Origin: Tychonema sp. LEGE 06208
GTDB lineage: Bacteria > Cyanobacteriota > Cyanobacteriia > Cyanobacteriales > Microcoleaceae
Reading direction: 5' to 3'
DNA length: 64,000 bases
NCBI RefSeq assembly: GCF_015207505.1
Contig: NZ_JADEWT010000021.1
Coordinates: forward strand, 1 to 64,000
The notes under the pieces are model-generated. The model did not search any database and was not told the DNA's origin. It saw nothing but the letters and a program-made list of their open reading frames with translations. This document shows positions 1-8,965 of the stretch, one piece after another (position 1 is the stretch's first letter; every line of letters starts with the position of its first letter). The translations under genes were made by a program, and so were the position numbers.

Positions 1-40
1 CCTCTCCCCCTCTCCCTCTCTCCCTCTCTCCCTCTCCCTT
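1..40. repeat. CT-rich low-complexity tract
   Basis: The window opens in a run of CCTCTCC/CTCTCC units on the plus strand, and no gene is visible in it. The stretch from here to the kinase start at 256 is AT-rich and probably holds that gene's promoter, but I cannot name a clear -10/-35 pair. Confidence 0.6.
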
Positions 41-255
41 TTCTATCCGATGCGTCTTGTTTAAAAAAAGAACATCTGTTCTAATTAAGTTATATTCATA
101 AAAATACTATTTCCTAAAAATTATTGTATCCTAGAGGGTTGCGCCGAAAATTTCACCGGAAACCGCAAATATAAAGTACGCAAAAATATTTGAGTGAGTT
201 AAACTAATTTTAGGAAAAATTTAAAGCTTTACTTGCAAGCGATCGCAAAATACCC

Positions 256-3200
256 ATGCAGGAAGTTATCAACTCGTTACAGTCTTTTTTCTCTAACTCT
301 GTTGATGCTTTCCTAGAGTGCGATCGACAGCAAAACTACCTATACATCAATCCCGTTGCTGCTGCTTGGATGGGATTGGAGCCTGCTGAAATAGTCAACA
401 AAACTAACCAAGAATTATTGCAATTATATCCCAATAATTCTGCTCTCAAAAACATAATCTCGCAGATTGATTCCTGCCTGCAACAAGTATTTATAACAGG
501 GGAAAAAAAGCTGGCAATTCACGAGGTGAGGGCGGCAGACGGCGGGATTAAAATTTACGAAACTGCTTACACGCCAGCGGTGGATGCCTCTAGCAACCAG
601 ATGCGGGTTTTGGGTGTCGGTAGGGATATCACCAGGCACTACCGCTGGCAGCAAGAGAAAACTCAGCAGTTGCGCCGATCGAACCATTTACTGTGGTTGA
701 ATGCAGCTAACAGTCCCCTGGCAATGGTAGGCTGGGATGAAAATTTCCGAATCGTTCAGTGGTCAAAACGCGCCCAAGAAATCTTTGGCTGGACATCGGA
801 TGATATGATGGGCAAGCATTTCGGCGATTTGGATTTGGTTTGCGAAGAAGAAAGAGAGGCTGTAAGCGCGATCGAACTAGAACTAGCCTCCGGGAATGGC
901 AATATTTCCATCAATCAAAATAAAACTAAAAGCGGACAAGTTATTTGGTGTCGCTGGTTCAACTCAATTATTCGCAGCGGCGACTCTTTTACCGTACTTT
1001 CTTTGGTGGAAGACATCACAGATCGCAAACGATTGGAAGCAGAAAAAGCCCAAGCTTCTCGCCTCACAGCAATGGTAGCCGATGTTGGTATTGCCCTCAC
1101 CAAACACCCTCAAGATATCCTGCTTCCCTGCTGCGACGCAATGGTGCGAAATATTGATGTCGCCTCCGCTGAAATTTGGACTTTAAACTCTCAATCCAAT
1201 ATTTGGGAGTTGCAAGCAGCCTCGGGACTCTACAGCCGCACAGGCGATCGGGCTAGCTTTATTGCAAGTAAGGTTAACTCGATCGCCCAACAGCAAAAAC
1301 CGCAATTTGACTGCGGATTTGAACTGAAGAATTTTGGACTTCCAGAAGAAGAATCCGAAGCAACAGGGTTATGCAGTTCCGAATTAGCAATTATCAACAG
1401 CCGCCAAAATCCGGCAAATTGCCAAATTCCCCAGCAAATTTTTACCTTCGCCGGCTACCCCTTAATAGTCGAAGAAAGGCTGGTGGGAGTGATGGTAATT
1501 ATCAGTTTCAAGCCGCTGACAGCACCATTTCAAGAAACTTTAGCATCGGTTGCCGATGTCATAGCTTTAGGCATCGAACGCAAGCGCGCAGAAGCTGAAT
1601 TAAAATCCGCTAAAGGTTTCCTCAATTCCGTAGTAGAAAATCTGCCCGTGGGAGTTTTTGCTAAAGATGCTTCTTCGCTGAAATTTGTACTGTGGAATAA
1701 GGCCGGGGAAGCGATCGCAGGTGTTACCTCTCAAGAGGCGATCGGCAAAAATGACTACGATATTTATCCCAAAGAACAAGCTGATGTTTTCACCGCTCAA
1801 GATAGGGAAATATTGACAGCTCATCGCAACCAATCTACTGTTAAAGAAATAGCCGAAGAGCCGATCCAAACTCGCCACAAAGGTATGAGAATACTGCACA
1901 CCCGCAAAGTGCCAATTCTCGACGCTCAGGGGCATCCTCAGTACGTGTTGGGTATTACAGAAGATATTACCGAACGCAGGCAGGTAGACGAAAGCGTGCG
2001 CCTCTACGACCAAATAGTGGAGAATATGCAGATTGGTTTGTACGTCTACCATTTGGAAGATCTAGACGATGATAGTACGTTAAGGGCGATCGCCTCCAAT
2101 CCCGCTGCTACCAGGTTTACTGGGTTAGAAATGGCCGACGTTTTGGGCATGACAATTGACGAAATTTTTCCTCATTTGCGATCGAAAAATATTCCCCAAG
2201 CATTTGCTTCGGTAATTATCGGCCAAAAAGCCGTAGAAGTTGAAGATATTGACTGCGATGAATCCGGCAAAATAACTCGCGCTTTTTCTATCAAAGCTTT
2301 TCCATTACCTAACAACTGCGTCGGCGTTGCTTTTGAAAATATTACAACTCGCAAGTGCCTGGAATTAGAACTACAAATAGCTTTAACACAAACTGAACGT
2401 TCCGAAGAACTGCTTCGCACAGTAATAGACACAACCAGCGACTGGATTTTTGCCAAAGACAAACAATTTAACTATATTTTGGTCAACAAAAGTTTAGCTC
2501 AATCTATCGGTAAAACAGTCGAAGAAATTATTGGAAAATCTGATTTAGATTTAGGATTCTCAGAAGAGCTAGTATTTGGGAATCCCGCACAAAATATCCG
2601 AGGATTCCGCACAGACGACTCTGCTGCACTAGCTGGCGAAATCATCCACAATCCCTGCGATGCGGCAACTGTTGCTGATGGTTCAGTACATATTTTAGAC
2701 ACCCAAAAAGTCCCTCTGCGCGACGCAGAAGGTAATATATTTGCAGTTCTAGGTTTCACTCACGACATTACAGAACGCTATGAATCGGAAGCAGCTTTGC
2801 GTAGAAGTGAATCAAGATTTCGATCTTTAGTAGCTAATATTCCCGGAGTTGTTTATCGCTGGGAATGCGATTTTTCTACAAGTTTTATTAGCGATGCCGT
2901 TTACTTGCTTTCGGGCTACCCGGCTGCGGATTTTCTTTTGCCTTTGGAGATGGGAAGCCGGACTTTTGCTAGTATTATTTACCCGGAAGATTTGGCAAAA
3001 GTAGAAGCAACAATTTGGCAATCAATAGAAAGCAAACAGTCTTATAATTTGGAATACCGCTTGTTAGCAGCAGATGGCACCGTTAAATGGGTGTGGGATA
3101 AAGGTTCTCCCGTGTTCGACGCAGATGGGAGCGTTTTCTGTTTGGACGGGGTGATTTTGGATATTAGCGATCGCTATTACGCCCAAGAAGCATTGCGCCA

Positions 3201-4488
3201 AAAAACTTCCGAGTTAGAAGCTGTTTTTCTGGCCCTGCCCGATTTGTATTTCCGCCTCAATACTGACGGCATTATTTTGGATTACTTATCAGGAAATTCA
3301 GCGGATTTCTACCTGAATTCTGAGTATTTTATGGGCAAACGAATGGCAGATATATTACCTGCAACCGTCGCCAGCCAGTTCAATCTGGCAATGTTTCAAA
3401 TTTCCGAAAACGGAACACCGATTGATCTAGAGTATTCCCTACCCAGGCCGGCAGGAGAAGAAACTTATGAAGCTAGATTGCTACCTCTTAACTCTAATCA
3501 GGCGATCGTTATTGCCCGCAATATTACTAAGCGCAAACAAGCCGAATCTCAATTAAAAGATAAAAATGCCCAATTAGAGCAAACATTGAAACAATTAGGA
3601 AAAACTCAAGCTCAACTAATTCATGCGGAAAAAATGTCTAGTTTGGGACAGCTAGTCGCGGGAATTGCTCACGAAATTAATAATCCTGTCAGTTTTATTT
3701 ACGGCAATATTATTCACGCGAGCCTGTATGCGAATAATTTGCTACAATTGTGTACTTTGTATCAAGAACATTACCCGGAACCTGTTGCTGCGATCGCAAA
3801 TCTTGCTGAAGAAATAGAAATCGAATTTATGAAAGAGGATTTTCCGCACCTGTTGACTTCTATTCAAACTGGAGCCGATCGCATTCGTGAAATTGTTCTG
3901 TCTTTACGCAACTTTGCCCGCCTGGAAGAATCCGATATTAAGCGTGTTGATATTCACGAAGGAATTGACAGCGCGCTATTAATTTTGCAACACAAATTCA
4001 AAGAAAATGGTAGAAATCGCCCGATTGAAATAATTAAAGAATATGGGACGCTGCCCCAAGTAGAATGCTACGCTGGACAGTTAAATCAAGTGTTTATGAA
4101 TATATTAAGTAATGCCATTGATGCTTTGGCAAGTGTGAGAAATAGAAAGTGGGAATTGCCTAGTCCAACGGATGCCCAACGGCAAAATTCTACGAGTTTA
4201 CCTTTGGGTTGTGACGCATTACCTTCGATTCGGATTCGCACGGAGGTTTTGGAGAACAATTGGGTGGCGATCGCCATTTCAGATAACGGCGCGGGAATGG
4301 CAGAGTCTGTAAAATCTCGGATATTTGACCCGTTTTTTACGAATAAACCAGTAGGTAAGGGTACTGGTTTGGGATTGTCTATCTCTTATCAGATTGTGGT
4401 GGAAAGACACAGGGGCGCGCTGCGCTGCATTTCGGCGCCTGGTGAGGGAACTGAATTTGCGATCGAGATTCCCATGCGGCAAAGATAA
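256..4488 (+). CDS. Multi-PAS/GAF sensor histidine kinase
   Basis: This is a 1410-residue cytoplasmic sensor kinase with no obvious membrane segment. I read tandem PAS domains at roughly residues 8-125 and 140-260, a GAF-like domain near 270-440, then about five further PAS/PAC units up to about 1095. A coiled linker leads to the kinase core. The H box is AGIAHEINNP with the phospho-accepting His at 1139, the N box is NILSNAIDAL near 1280, and the G boxes are DNGAGM and GKGTGLGLS. The HEINNP form of the H box is typical of cyanobacterial multi-PAS kinases. No receiver domain is attached and no response regulator is adjacent, so it is probably an orphan kinase with an unknown partner. The ATG at 256 lacks a clear Shine-Dalgarno sequence. 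Ligands of the PAS and GAF domains cannot be predicted. Confidence 0.93.
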   Translation: MQEVINSLQSFFSNSVDAFLECDRQQNYLYINPVAAAWMGLEPAEIVNKTNQELLQLYPNNSALKNIISQIDSCLQQVFITGEKKLAIHEVRAADGGIKIYETAYTPAVDASSNQMRVLGVGRDITRHYRWQQEKTQQLRRSNHLLWLNAANSPLAMVGWDENFRIVQWSKRAQEIFGWTSDDMMGKHFGDLDLVCEEEREAVSAIELELASGNGNISINQNKTKSGQVIWCRWFNSIIRSGDSFTVLSLVEDITDRKRLEAEKAQASRLTAMVADVGIALTKHPQDILLPCCDAMVRNIDVASAEIWTLNSQSNIWELQAASGLYSRTGDRASFIASKVNSIAQQQKPQFDCGFELKNFGLPEEESEATGLCSSELAIINSRQNPANCQIPQQIFTFAGYPLIVEERLVGVMVIISFKPLTAPFQETLASVADVIALGIERKRAEAELKSAKGFLNSVVENLPVGVFAKDASSLKFVLWNKAGEAIAGVTSQEAIGKNDYDIYPKEQADVFTAQDREILTAHRNQSTVKEIAEEPIQTRHKGMRILHTRKVPILDAQGHPQYVLGITEDITERRQVDESVRLYDQIVENMQIGLYVYHLEDLDDDSTLRAIASNPAATRFTGLEMADVLGMTIDEIFPHLRSKNIPQAFASVIIGQKAVEVEDIDCDESGKITRAFSIKAFPLPNNCVGVAFENITTRKCLELELQIALTQTERSEELLRTVIDTTSDWIFAKDKQFNYILVNKSLAQSIGKTVEEIIGKSDLDLGFSEELVFGNPAQNIRGFRTDDSAALAGEIIHNPCDAATVADGSVHILDTQKVPLRDAEGNIFAVLGFTHDITERYESEAALRRSESRFRSLVANIPGVVYRWECDFSTSFISDAVYLLSGYPAADFLLPLEMGSRTFASIIYPEDLAKVEATIWQSIESKQSYNLEYRLLAADGTVKWVWDKGSPVFDADGSVFCLDGVILDISDRYYAQEALRQKTSELEAVFLALPDLYFRLNTDGIILDYLSGNSADFYLNSEYFMGKRMADILPATVASQFNLAMFQISENGTPIDLEYSLPRPAGEETYEARLLPLNSNQAIVIARNITKRKQAESQLKDKNAQLEQTLKQLGKTQAQLIHAEKMSSLGQLVAGIAHEINNPVSFIYGNIIHASLYANNLLQLCTLYQEHYPEPVAAIANLAEEIEIEFMKEDFPHLLTSIQTGADRIREIVLSLRNFARLEESDIKRVDIHEGIDSALLILQHKFKENGRNRPIEIIKEYGTLPQVECYAGQLNQVFMNILSNAIDALASVRNRKWELPSPTDAQRQNSTSLPLGCDALPSIRIRTEVLENNWVAIAISDNGAGMAESVKSRIFDPFFTNKPVGKGTGLGLSISYQIVVERHRGALRCISAPGEGTEFAIEIPMRQR

Positions 4489-4622
4489 TTAGTTATTGGT
4501 TATTGGTTGTTGGTTGTTAGTTGTTATTGGTTAGTTGTTATTGGTTAGTTGTCATTGGTTAGTTGTTATTGGTTGTTGGTTGTTATTGGTTAGTTGTTAG
4601 TGGTTGTTGGTTGTTGATAGTT
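4489..4622. repeat. TTGGTTGTTAG-type short repeats
   Basis: The spacer is built from degenerate units of TTATTGGTTAG and TTGTTGG type. It has the same flavour as the heptanucleotide arrays elsewhere in the window. It lies between the kinase stop and the corA leader and codes for nothing visible. Confidence 0.8.
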
Positions 4623-4675
4623 ATACGTAAAAAGTGATAATCTAATTGAAGCTTCTAAAACTCAGGAATATTAAC

Positions 4676-5851
4676 ATGGCATACAAAGGCATAAAAAATA
4701 CTTCGAGTGTATTTCAAAAACCAATTAAAGATGATGATGATGATGATTCCTACGTTGATTATTTTTATGACGATCCGGGGGCGCTGCCGGGAACTCTAGA
4801 CTTAGAACCGGATGCGCCGCCTCCAGACATTGTATTAATTGACTATTGCGAAACCAAAGCTACTCGCCCTAAAAAATTGTTAAATCCTCAAGAAGCTGCT
4901 GCCTATTTAGATACAAAATCTGTTTCTTGGGTTGATATGTTGGGATTGGGCAATAAAGAAACTTGGCGACAAATGAGCGATGTTTTTAATTTGCACGTAA
5001 TGGCTCAGGAAGATGTAGTAAATATTCCCCAACGCCCGAAAGTTGTAGACTATGAAGAACACCTTTTAATTATTGCCTGGATGGTGATGATTAAGCCTAA
5101 TTCAGATAATTTTCATAAAGAACAAGTTAGTTTAATTTTGGGCAAACATTACCTGCTAAGTGTTCAGGAAGAACCGGATTATGATTGTTTCGATCCGGTG
5201 CGCGAGCGAATTCGCAAAGGACAAGGAGCTATTCGCAAGCACGGAGCTGATTATCTTGCTTATACTCTGTTGGATTCGATTATAGATGGATTTTTCCCTG
5301 TATTAGAACTTTACGGAGAGCGGATTGAAGAATTAGAGGATGAAGTGGTGGTGAACCCCAATCGCAAAACCCTGGAAAAAATCTATAAAATTCGGCGAGA
5401 ATTGCTGACGCTGCGCCGCGCCATTTGGCCGCAGCGGGATGCAATTAATGTTTTGATTCGAGATAGCAGCGATTTGATTACTCCAGAGGTGCGAATTTAC
5501 TTGCGTGACTGTTACGATCACACGGTGCAGGTGATGGATATGGTGGAAACCTATCGAGAGTTATCGTCGGGTTTGATGGATGTTTATCTGTCTTCGGTTG
5601 GCAATAAGATGAATGAAATCATGAAATTGCTAACGGTGATTTCGAGTATTTTTATTCCGTTAACTTTTGTGGCGGGAGTATACGGGATGAATTTCAATAC
5701 AGAAAAATCGCCTTTGAATATGCCGGAACTGAACTGGTATTTTGGCTATCCGCTTTGTTGGGCGTTGATGGTGGCGATCGCGTCTAGTTTAGTTTTCTTC
5801 TTTTGGCGGCGCGGCTGGTTTGAAAATTTTTCTACTATTAAAGATGATTGA
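4676..5851 (+). CDS. corA: CorA-family magnesium/cobalt transporter
   Basis: The product is a CorA-type divalent cation channel of about 391 residues. The soluble N-terminal part carries an acidic run (DDDDDDS) near the start. The C-terminus has two membrane helices, the first ending in the family signature YGMNF, and a short basic tail (FFWRRGWF) follows the second. Family knowledge says it forms a pentamer in the plasma membrane and admits Mg2+. I chose the ATG at 4676 because AGGA lies 9-10 bases upstream. A longer reading would need a TTG at 4646. The neighbours are unrelated, so it is probably transcribed alone, with rnpB following on the same strand. Confidence 0.93.
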   Translation: MAYKGIKNTSSVFQKPIKDDDDDDSYVDYFYDDPGALPGTLDLEPDAPPPDIVLIDYCETKATRPKKLLNPQEAAAYLDTKSVSWVDMLGLGNKETWRQMSDVFNLHVMAQEDVVNIPQRPKVVDYEEHLLIIAWMVMIKPNSDNFHKEQVSLILGKHYLLSVQEEPDYDCFDPVRERIRKGQGAIRKHGADYLAYTLLDSIIDGFFPVLELYGERIEELEDEVVVNPNRKTLEKIYKIRRELLTLRRAIWPQRDAINVLIRDSSDLITPEVRIYLRDCYDHTVQVMDMVETYRELSSGLMDVYLSSVGNKMNEIMKLLTVISSIFIPLTFVAGVYGMNFNTEKSPLNMPELNWYFGYPLCWALMVAIASSLVFFFWRRGWFENFSTIKDD

Positions 5852-5900
5852 AATCTAAAATCCTCAATTGATTGACGAACGATCGCGTACAATAAGTCTG

Positions 5901-6342
5901 GGGAAAAAAGTAGGCGCAGGCGGTTGCGGATTGGCGAAAGCTGGTCTGAGGAAAGTCCGGGCTCCCGAAAAACCAAACTTGCTGGGTAACGCCCAGTGCG
6001 AGCGATCGTGAGGATAGTGCCACAGAAAGATACCGCCCCCCGATTTGAGATTGGAGATTAGAGATTGGAGATTGCATCAAAAATTGATCGTCAAAAATTG
6101 CAAGTTGTTAGGGGGTAAGGGTGCAAAGGTGCGGTAAGAGCGCACCAGCAGCATCGAGAGGTGCTGGCTAGGTAAACCCCGGTTGGGAGCAAGGTCGGAG
6201 GGACTATGGTTGGTTTTTTACCAGTTCCGTTTTTTGGTACCGCTTGAGGCGTTTGGTAACAAACGTCCCAGATAGATAACTGCCATCGAAAAGTGCTTGC
6301 ATTTGAGAGAACAGAACCCGGCTTATGTCCGACTTTTTTCCC
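5901..6342 (+). ncRNA. rnpB: RNase P RNA (bacterial type A)
   Basis: This is the catalytic RNA that matures tRNA 5' ends. The conserved GAGGAAAGTCCGGGCTC element is at about 5949, AGTGCCACAGAAA at about 6017, and the CGAGAGGTGCTGG-to-TAAACCCC region follows near 6155. The ends are set by the P1 helix: GGGAAAAAAGT at 5901-5911 pairs with ACTTTTTTCCC at 6332-6342. A variable arm near 6044-6075 carries a tandem GAGATTGGAGATTA-type insert, matching the known habit of cyanobacterial rnpB genes to carry short repeats there. It lies between corA and rnc, so two RNA-processing genes are adjacent on the same strand. Confidence 0.95.
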
Positions 6343-6512
6343 TCCAAAAATCCCAGAGTGGGAGAGTGGGAGAATTTTTATATATTATTTTTAGAATCAA
6401 GTGAGATATAGCAATTCGATCGCGTTGTGAGGATATGCGGGCTGCTTCCTGTGCCCGCGAGGCTTATGCGCGACAGATAGCCTCATGTTACCGAGACTCG
6501 GCTATAGATTTC

Positions 6513-6562
6513 CAATTCCCAATTCCCAATTCCCAATTCCCAATTCCCAATTCCCAATTCCC
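6513..6562. repeat. (AATTCCC)n heptanucleotide array
   Basis: About seven head-to-tail copies of AATTCCC end just before the rnc start codon. The spacer from rnpB to here (6343-6512) shows no gene. Confidence 0.9.
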
Positions 6563-6579
6563 TGTTTGCCCAATTCGCT

Positions 6580-7290
6580 ATGAATATGCTTTATCCTGGT
6601 CGCCAAAAGCAACTTGAAACATTAATTGAAAAGTTGGGACTGTCGAAGGATGCTTCGATCAAATGGCATCTCGTCGATTTAGCTTTGACTCATGCGAGTG
6701 CGTCTGCTAAGGCAAATTACGAGCAGCTAGAGTTTGTCGGCGATGCTGTGGTGCGGCTGGCTGCGTCTGAATTGTTGTTTGAGATTTATCCTGACTGTAC
6801 GGTGGGGGAATTTGCTGCCATTCGATCGATCTTGGTGAGCGATCGCATTCTTGCTAAAATCGCTGAAAGTTACGGGTTCGATCGCTATTTAATTGTTTCC
6901 AGCAGCGCCGCCGCCGACAAAACAGGTGCTGTTCCCAGACTGGCCGATTCTTTGGAAGCCTTACTCGCCGCGCTTTATTTGAGCGCCCAGACGTTAGAAT
7001 TAATTCGCCCTTGGTTAGACGGTCACTTTCAACGCCTAGCGGCGGAGATTCGCAGCGATCCGGCCAGGCAAAATTACAAAGCTGCTCTCCAAGAGTTGAC
7101 TCAAGGCAAATATAAAACTTTGCCCAAGTATACCGTGGAAGAAACCGGAACTGTCCAGGGCGGCGAGGATCGTTTTACGGCAAAAGTTAGCATTCAGGGA
7201 GAGTTGGTAGCAGAGGGAAAAGGTCGATCGATCAAAGCTGCCGAACAAGCTGCGGCTCGCTCCGCTTTCAATAAATTAGTTAGTTGTTAG
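6580..7290 (+). CDS. rnc: Ribonuclease III
   Basis: The product is a double-strand-specific endoribonuclease of 236 residues, about the usual length. The catalytic signature reads [11 protein letters not shown] near residue 47, and the second acidic cluster reads [12 protein letters not shown] near 125. Together they supply the acidic metal ligands expected of the family. A C-terminal double-stranded RNA-binding domain (about 165-232) contains [14 protein letters not shown]. It would process rRNA precursors and structured mRNAs. It follows rnpB on the same strand. The ATG at 6580 is followed by another at 6586, and either could be used. Many cyanobacteria carry more than one RNase III-like protein, so this may not be the only copy. 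Confidence 0.95.
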
Positions 7291-7506
7291 TTGTTAGTTG
7301 TTAGTTGTTAGTTGTTAGTTGTTAGTTGTTAGTTGTTGGTTGTTAGTTGTTAGTTGTTAGTTGTTAGTTGTTAGTTGTTAGTTGTTGGTTGTTGGTTGTT
7401 AGTTGTTAGTTGTTAGTTGTTAGTTGTTAGTTGTTGGTTGTTAGTTGTTAGTTGTTAGTTGTTAGTTGTTAGTTGTTAGTTGTTAGTTGTTAGTTGTTAG
7501 TTGTTA
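7277..7506. repeat. (TTAGTTG)n heptanucleotide array
   Basis: About 32 tandem copies of TTAGTTG, with occasional TTGGTTG variants, begin inside the last codons of rnc and fill the spacer. Its length suggests recent slippage growth. Confidence 0.95.
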
Positions 7507-7771
7507 TAGCAAATCAGAGTTTTGGATACCTTTTATGAACCAGTCGGCGCAGGCCGACTTTGTTTGTATAGACGCGGTTTCAACCGCAGAATCATCAAGG
7601 GGTATGTTACCCAGATTTAGTAGTCAGTAGTCAGCAGTCAGTAGTCCTTAGTCAGCAGTCATTAGTTAGTAGTTAGTATTCATTGGGCAGTGGAACTTTT
7701 ACTATTAAATAACACCAATAAATTAGAAATTATGCTATAATTGATGGGCGATTTTTTAAAATTTATTATTA
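7507..7771. other. Spacer with AGTAGTCAGC-type repeats
   Basis: No gene is visible. At about 7617-7680 there is a degenerate run of CAGTAGT/CAGCAGT units. The last 60 bases are AT-rich and should contain the promoter of the oxidoreductase at 7772. Confidence 0.6.
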
Positions 7772-8851
7772 ATGAAAATCGGAATAGCTGTATTGGGTGC
7801 GGGCCGCTGGGGAGTTAATCTCATTCGCAACTTTATCGAACATCCCAACAGTCAAGTTTTAGCGGTGGTAGATCCGAATTTAGATTCATTGATGGCTGTC
7901 CAAAAACAGTTTAATTTTAATGAGTCCGTGATTCTAGCTACCGATTGGTCGCAAGTGCAAGAATTGCCGGGACTGGATGCTGTGGCGATCGCCACTCCAG
8001 CTTCCACACACTACACCCTCGCAGCCACAGCCTTGCAAAAAGGCTACCACGTCTTAGTAGAAAAACCCCTCGCCATCAATCTCAGTGAAGCAATAAAACT
8101 GTGCCAATTAGCCGAAAAACAGCAGCGGCAACTCTTCGTTGACCACACTTATCTGTTTCATCCAGCAGTCGATCGCGGCCAAAGAATAATTCAACAGCAT
8201 CAACTCGGAAAATTGCGCTACGGTTACGCTCAGCGTACTCATTATGAACCAGTGCGGCACGATGTTGATGCCCTTTGGGATTTGGCCATTCACGATATTG
8301 CTATTTTCAATACTTGGCTCCAACAAACTCCTATTCAAGTCAGAGCAACGGGCACTGTATTTCCGAAGTCAGAAGTCACAAGTCAGAGGGAAGAAGCAAT
8401 AAATCCTTCAGAAAAACTAGCAGATTTAGTTTGGGTAACGCTCACCTATCCTGACGGATTTCAAGCACTTATTCACCTGTGCTGGCTGAATCCCGACAAA
8501 CAGCGGCGCTTAACCGTTGTTGGTAGTTTGGGAACCTTGATTTTTGATGAAATGTCACCGGAAAGTATGCTGATTTTGCAGCACGCTAGTTCAAATCGGC
8601 GGGGGGAAGAGCATAATGTTTGCGAAAGTGCGATGGCGCCTCGGCCCACTACTAACATCCAAAGTCGCGAAATATTAAGTTTAGAACAAGTAGAACCGCT
8701 GCGGCGAGTGTGCGATCGCTTCCTCACCTCCGTGCAAACAAATACGCCTTGTCCTACCTCTTCCGGCGATGCTTCCGTCGAATTAATCCGCATTCTCAGC
8801 GCTTTGAGCAAATCTTTGAAACTAGGCGGACAGCCCGTGATACTATTTTAG
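7772..8851 (+). CDS. Gfo/Idh/MocA-family oxidoreductase
   Basis: The product is an NAD(P)-dependent oxidoreductase of 359 residues. The N-terminal Rossmann fold opens with VLGAGRWG, and the conserved VEKPLA segment falls near residue 96. The C-terminal alpha/beta domain should bind a sugar or a related substrate. A short Ser/Thr-rich segment near residue 195 (SEVTSQREE) is encoded by a repeat-like AAGTCAGAAGTCAC stretch and looks like a small insertion in a loop. The ATG at 7772 fits the family start exactly. The next gene runs on the other strand, so no operon context points to a substrate. Confidence 0.85.
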   Translation: MKIGIAVLGAGRWGVNLIRNFIEHPNSQVLAVVDPNLDSLMAVQKQFNFNESVILATDWSQVQELPGLDAVAIATPASTHYTLAATALQKGYHVLVEKPLAINLSEAIKLCQLAEKQQRQLFVDHTYLFHPAVDRGQRIIQQHQLGKLRYGYAQRTHYEPVRHDVDALWDLAIHDIAIFNTWLQQTPIQVRATGTVFPKSEVTSQREEAINPSEKLADLVWVTLTYPDGFQALIHLCWLNPDKQRRLTVVGSLGTLIFDEMSPESMLILQHASSNRRGEEHNVCESAMAPRPTTNIQSREILSLEQVEPLRRVCDRFLTSVQTNTPCPTSSGDASVELIRILSALSKSLKLGGQPVILF

Positions 8852-8965
8852 ATTTTAGATTCTTCGACTTCCCAAGCAAACAAGTTTTAGATGAAAAAGG
8901 CAGAGCCTCGTAACGAGCAGTTGAATTGTCATTCCTCATAGTATTCACCCGAAATGATCTACCTC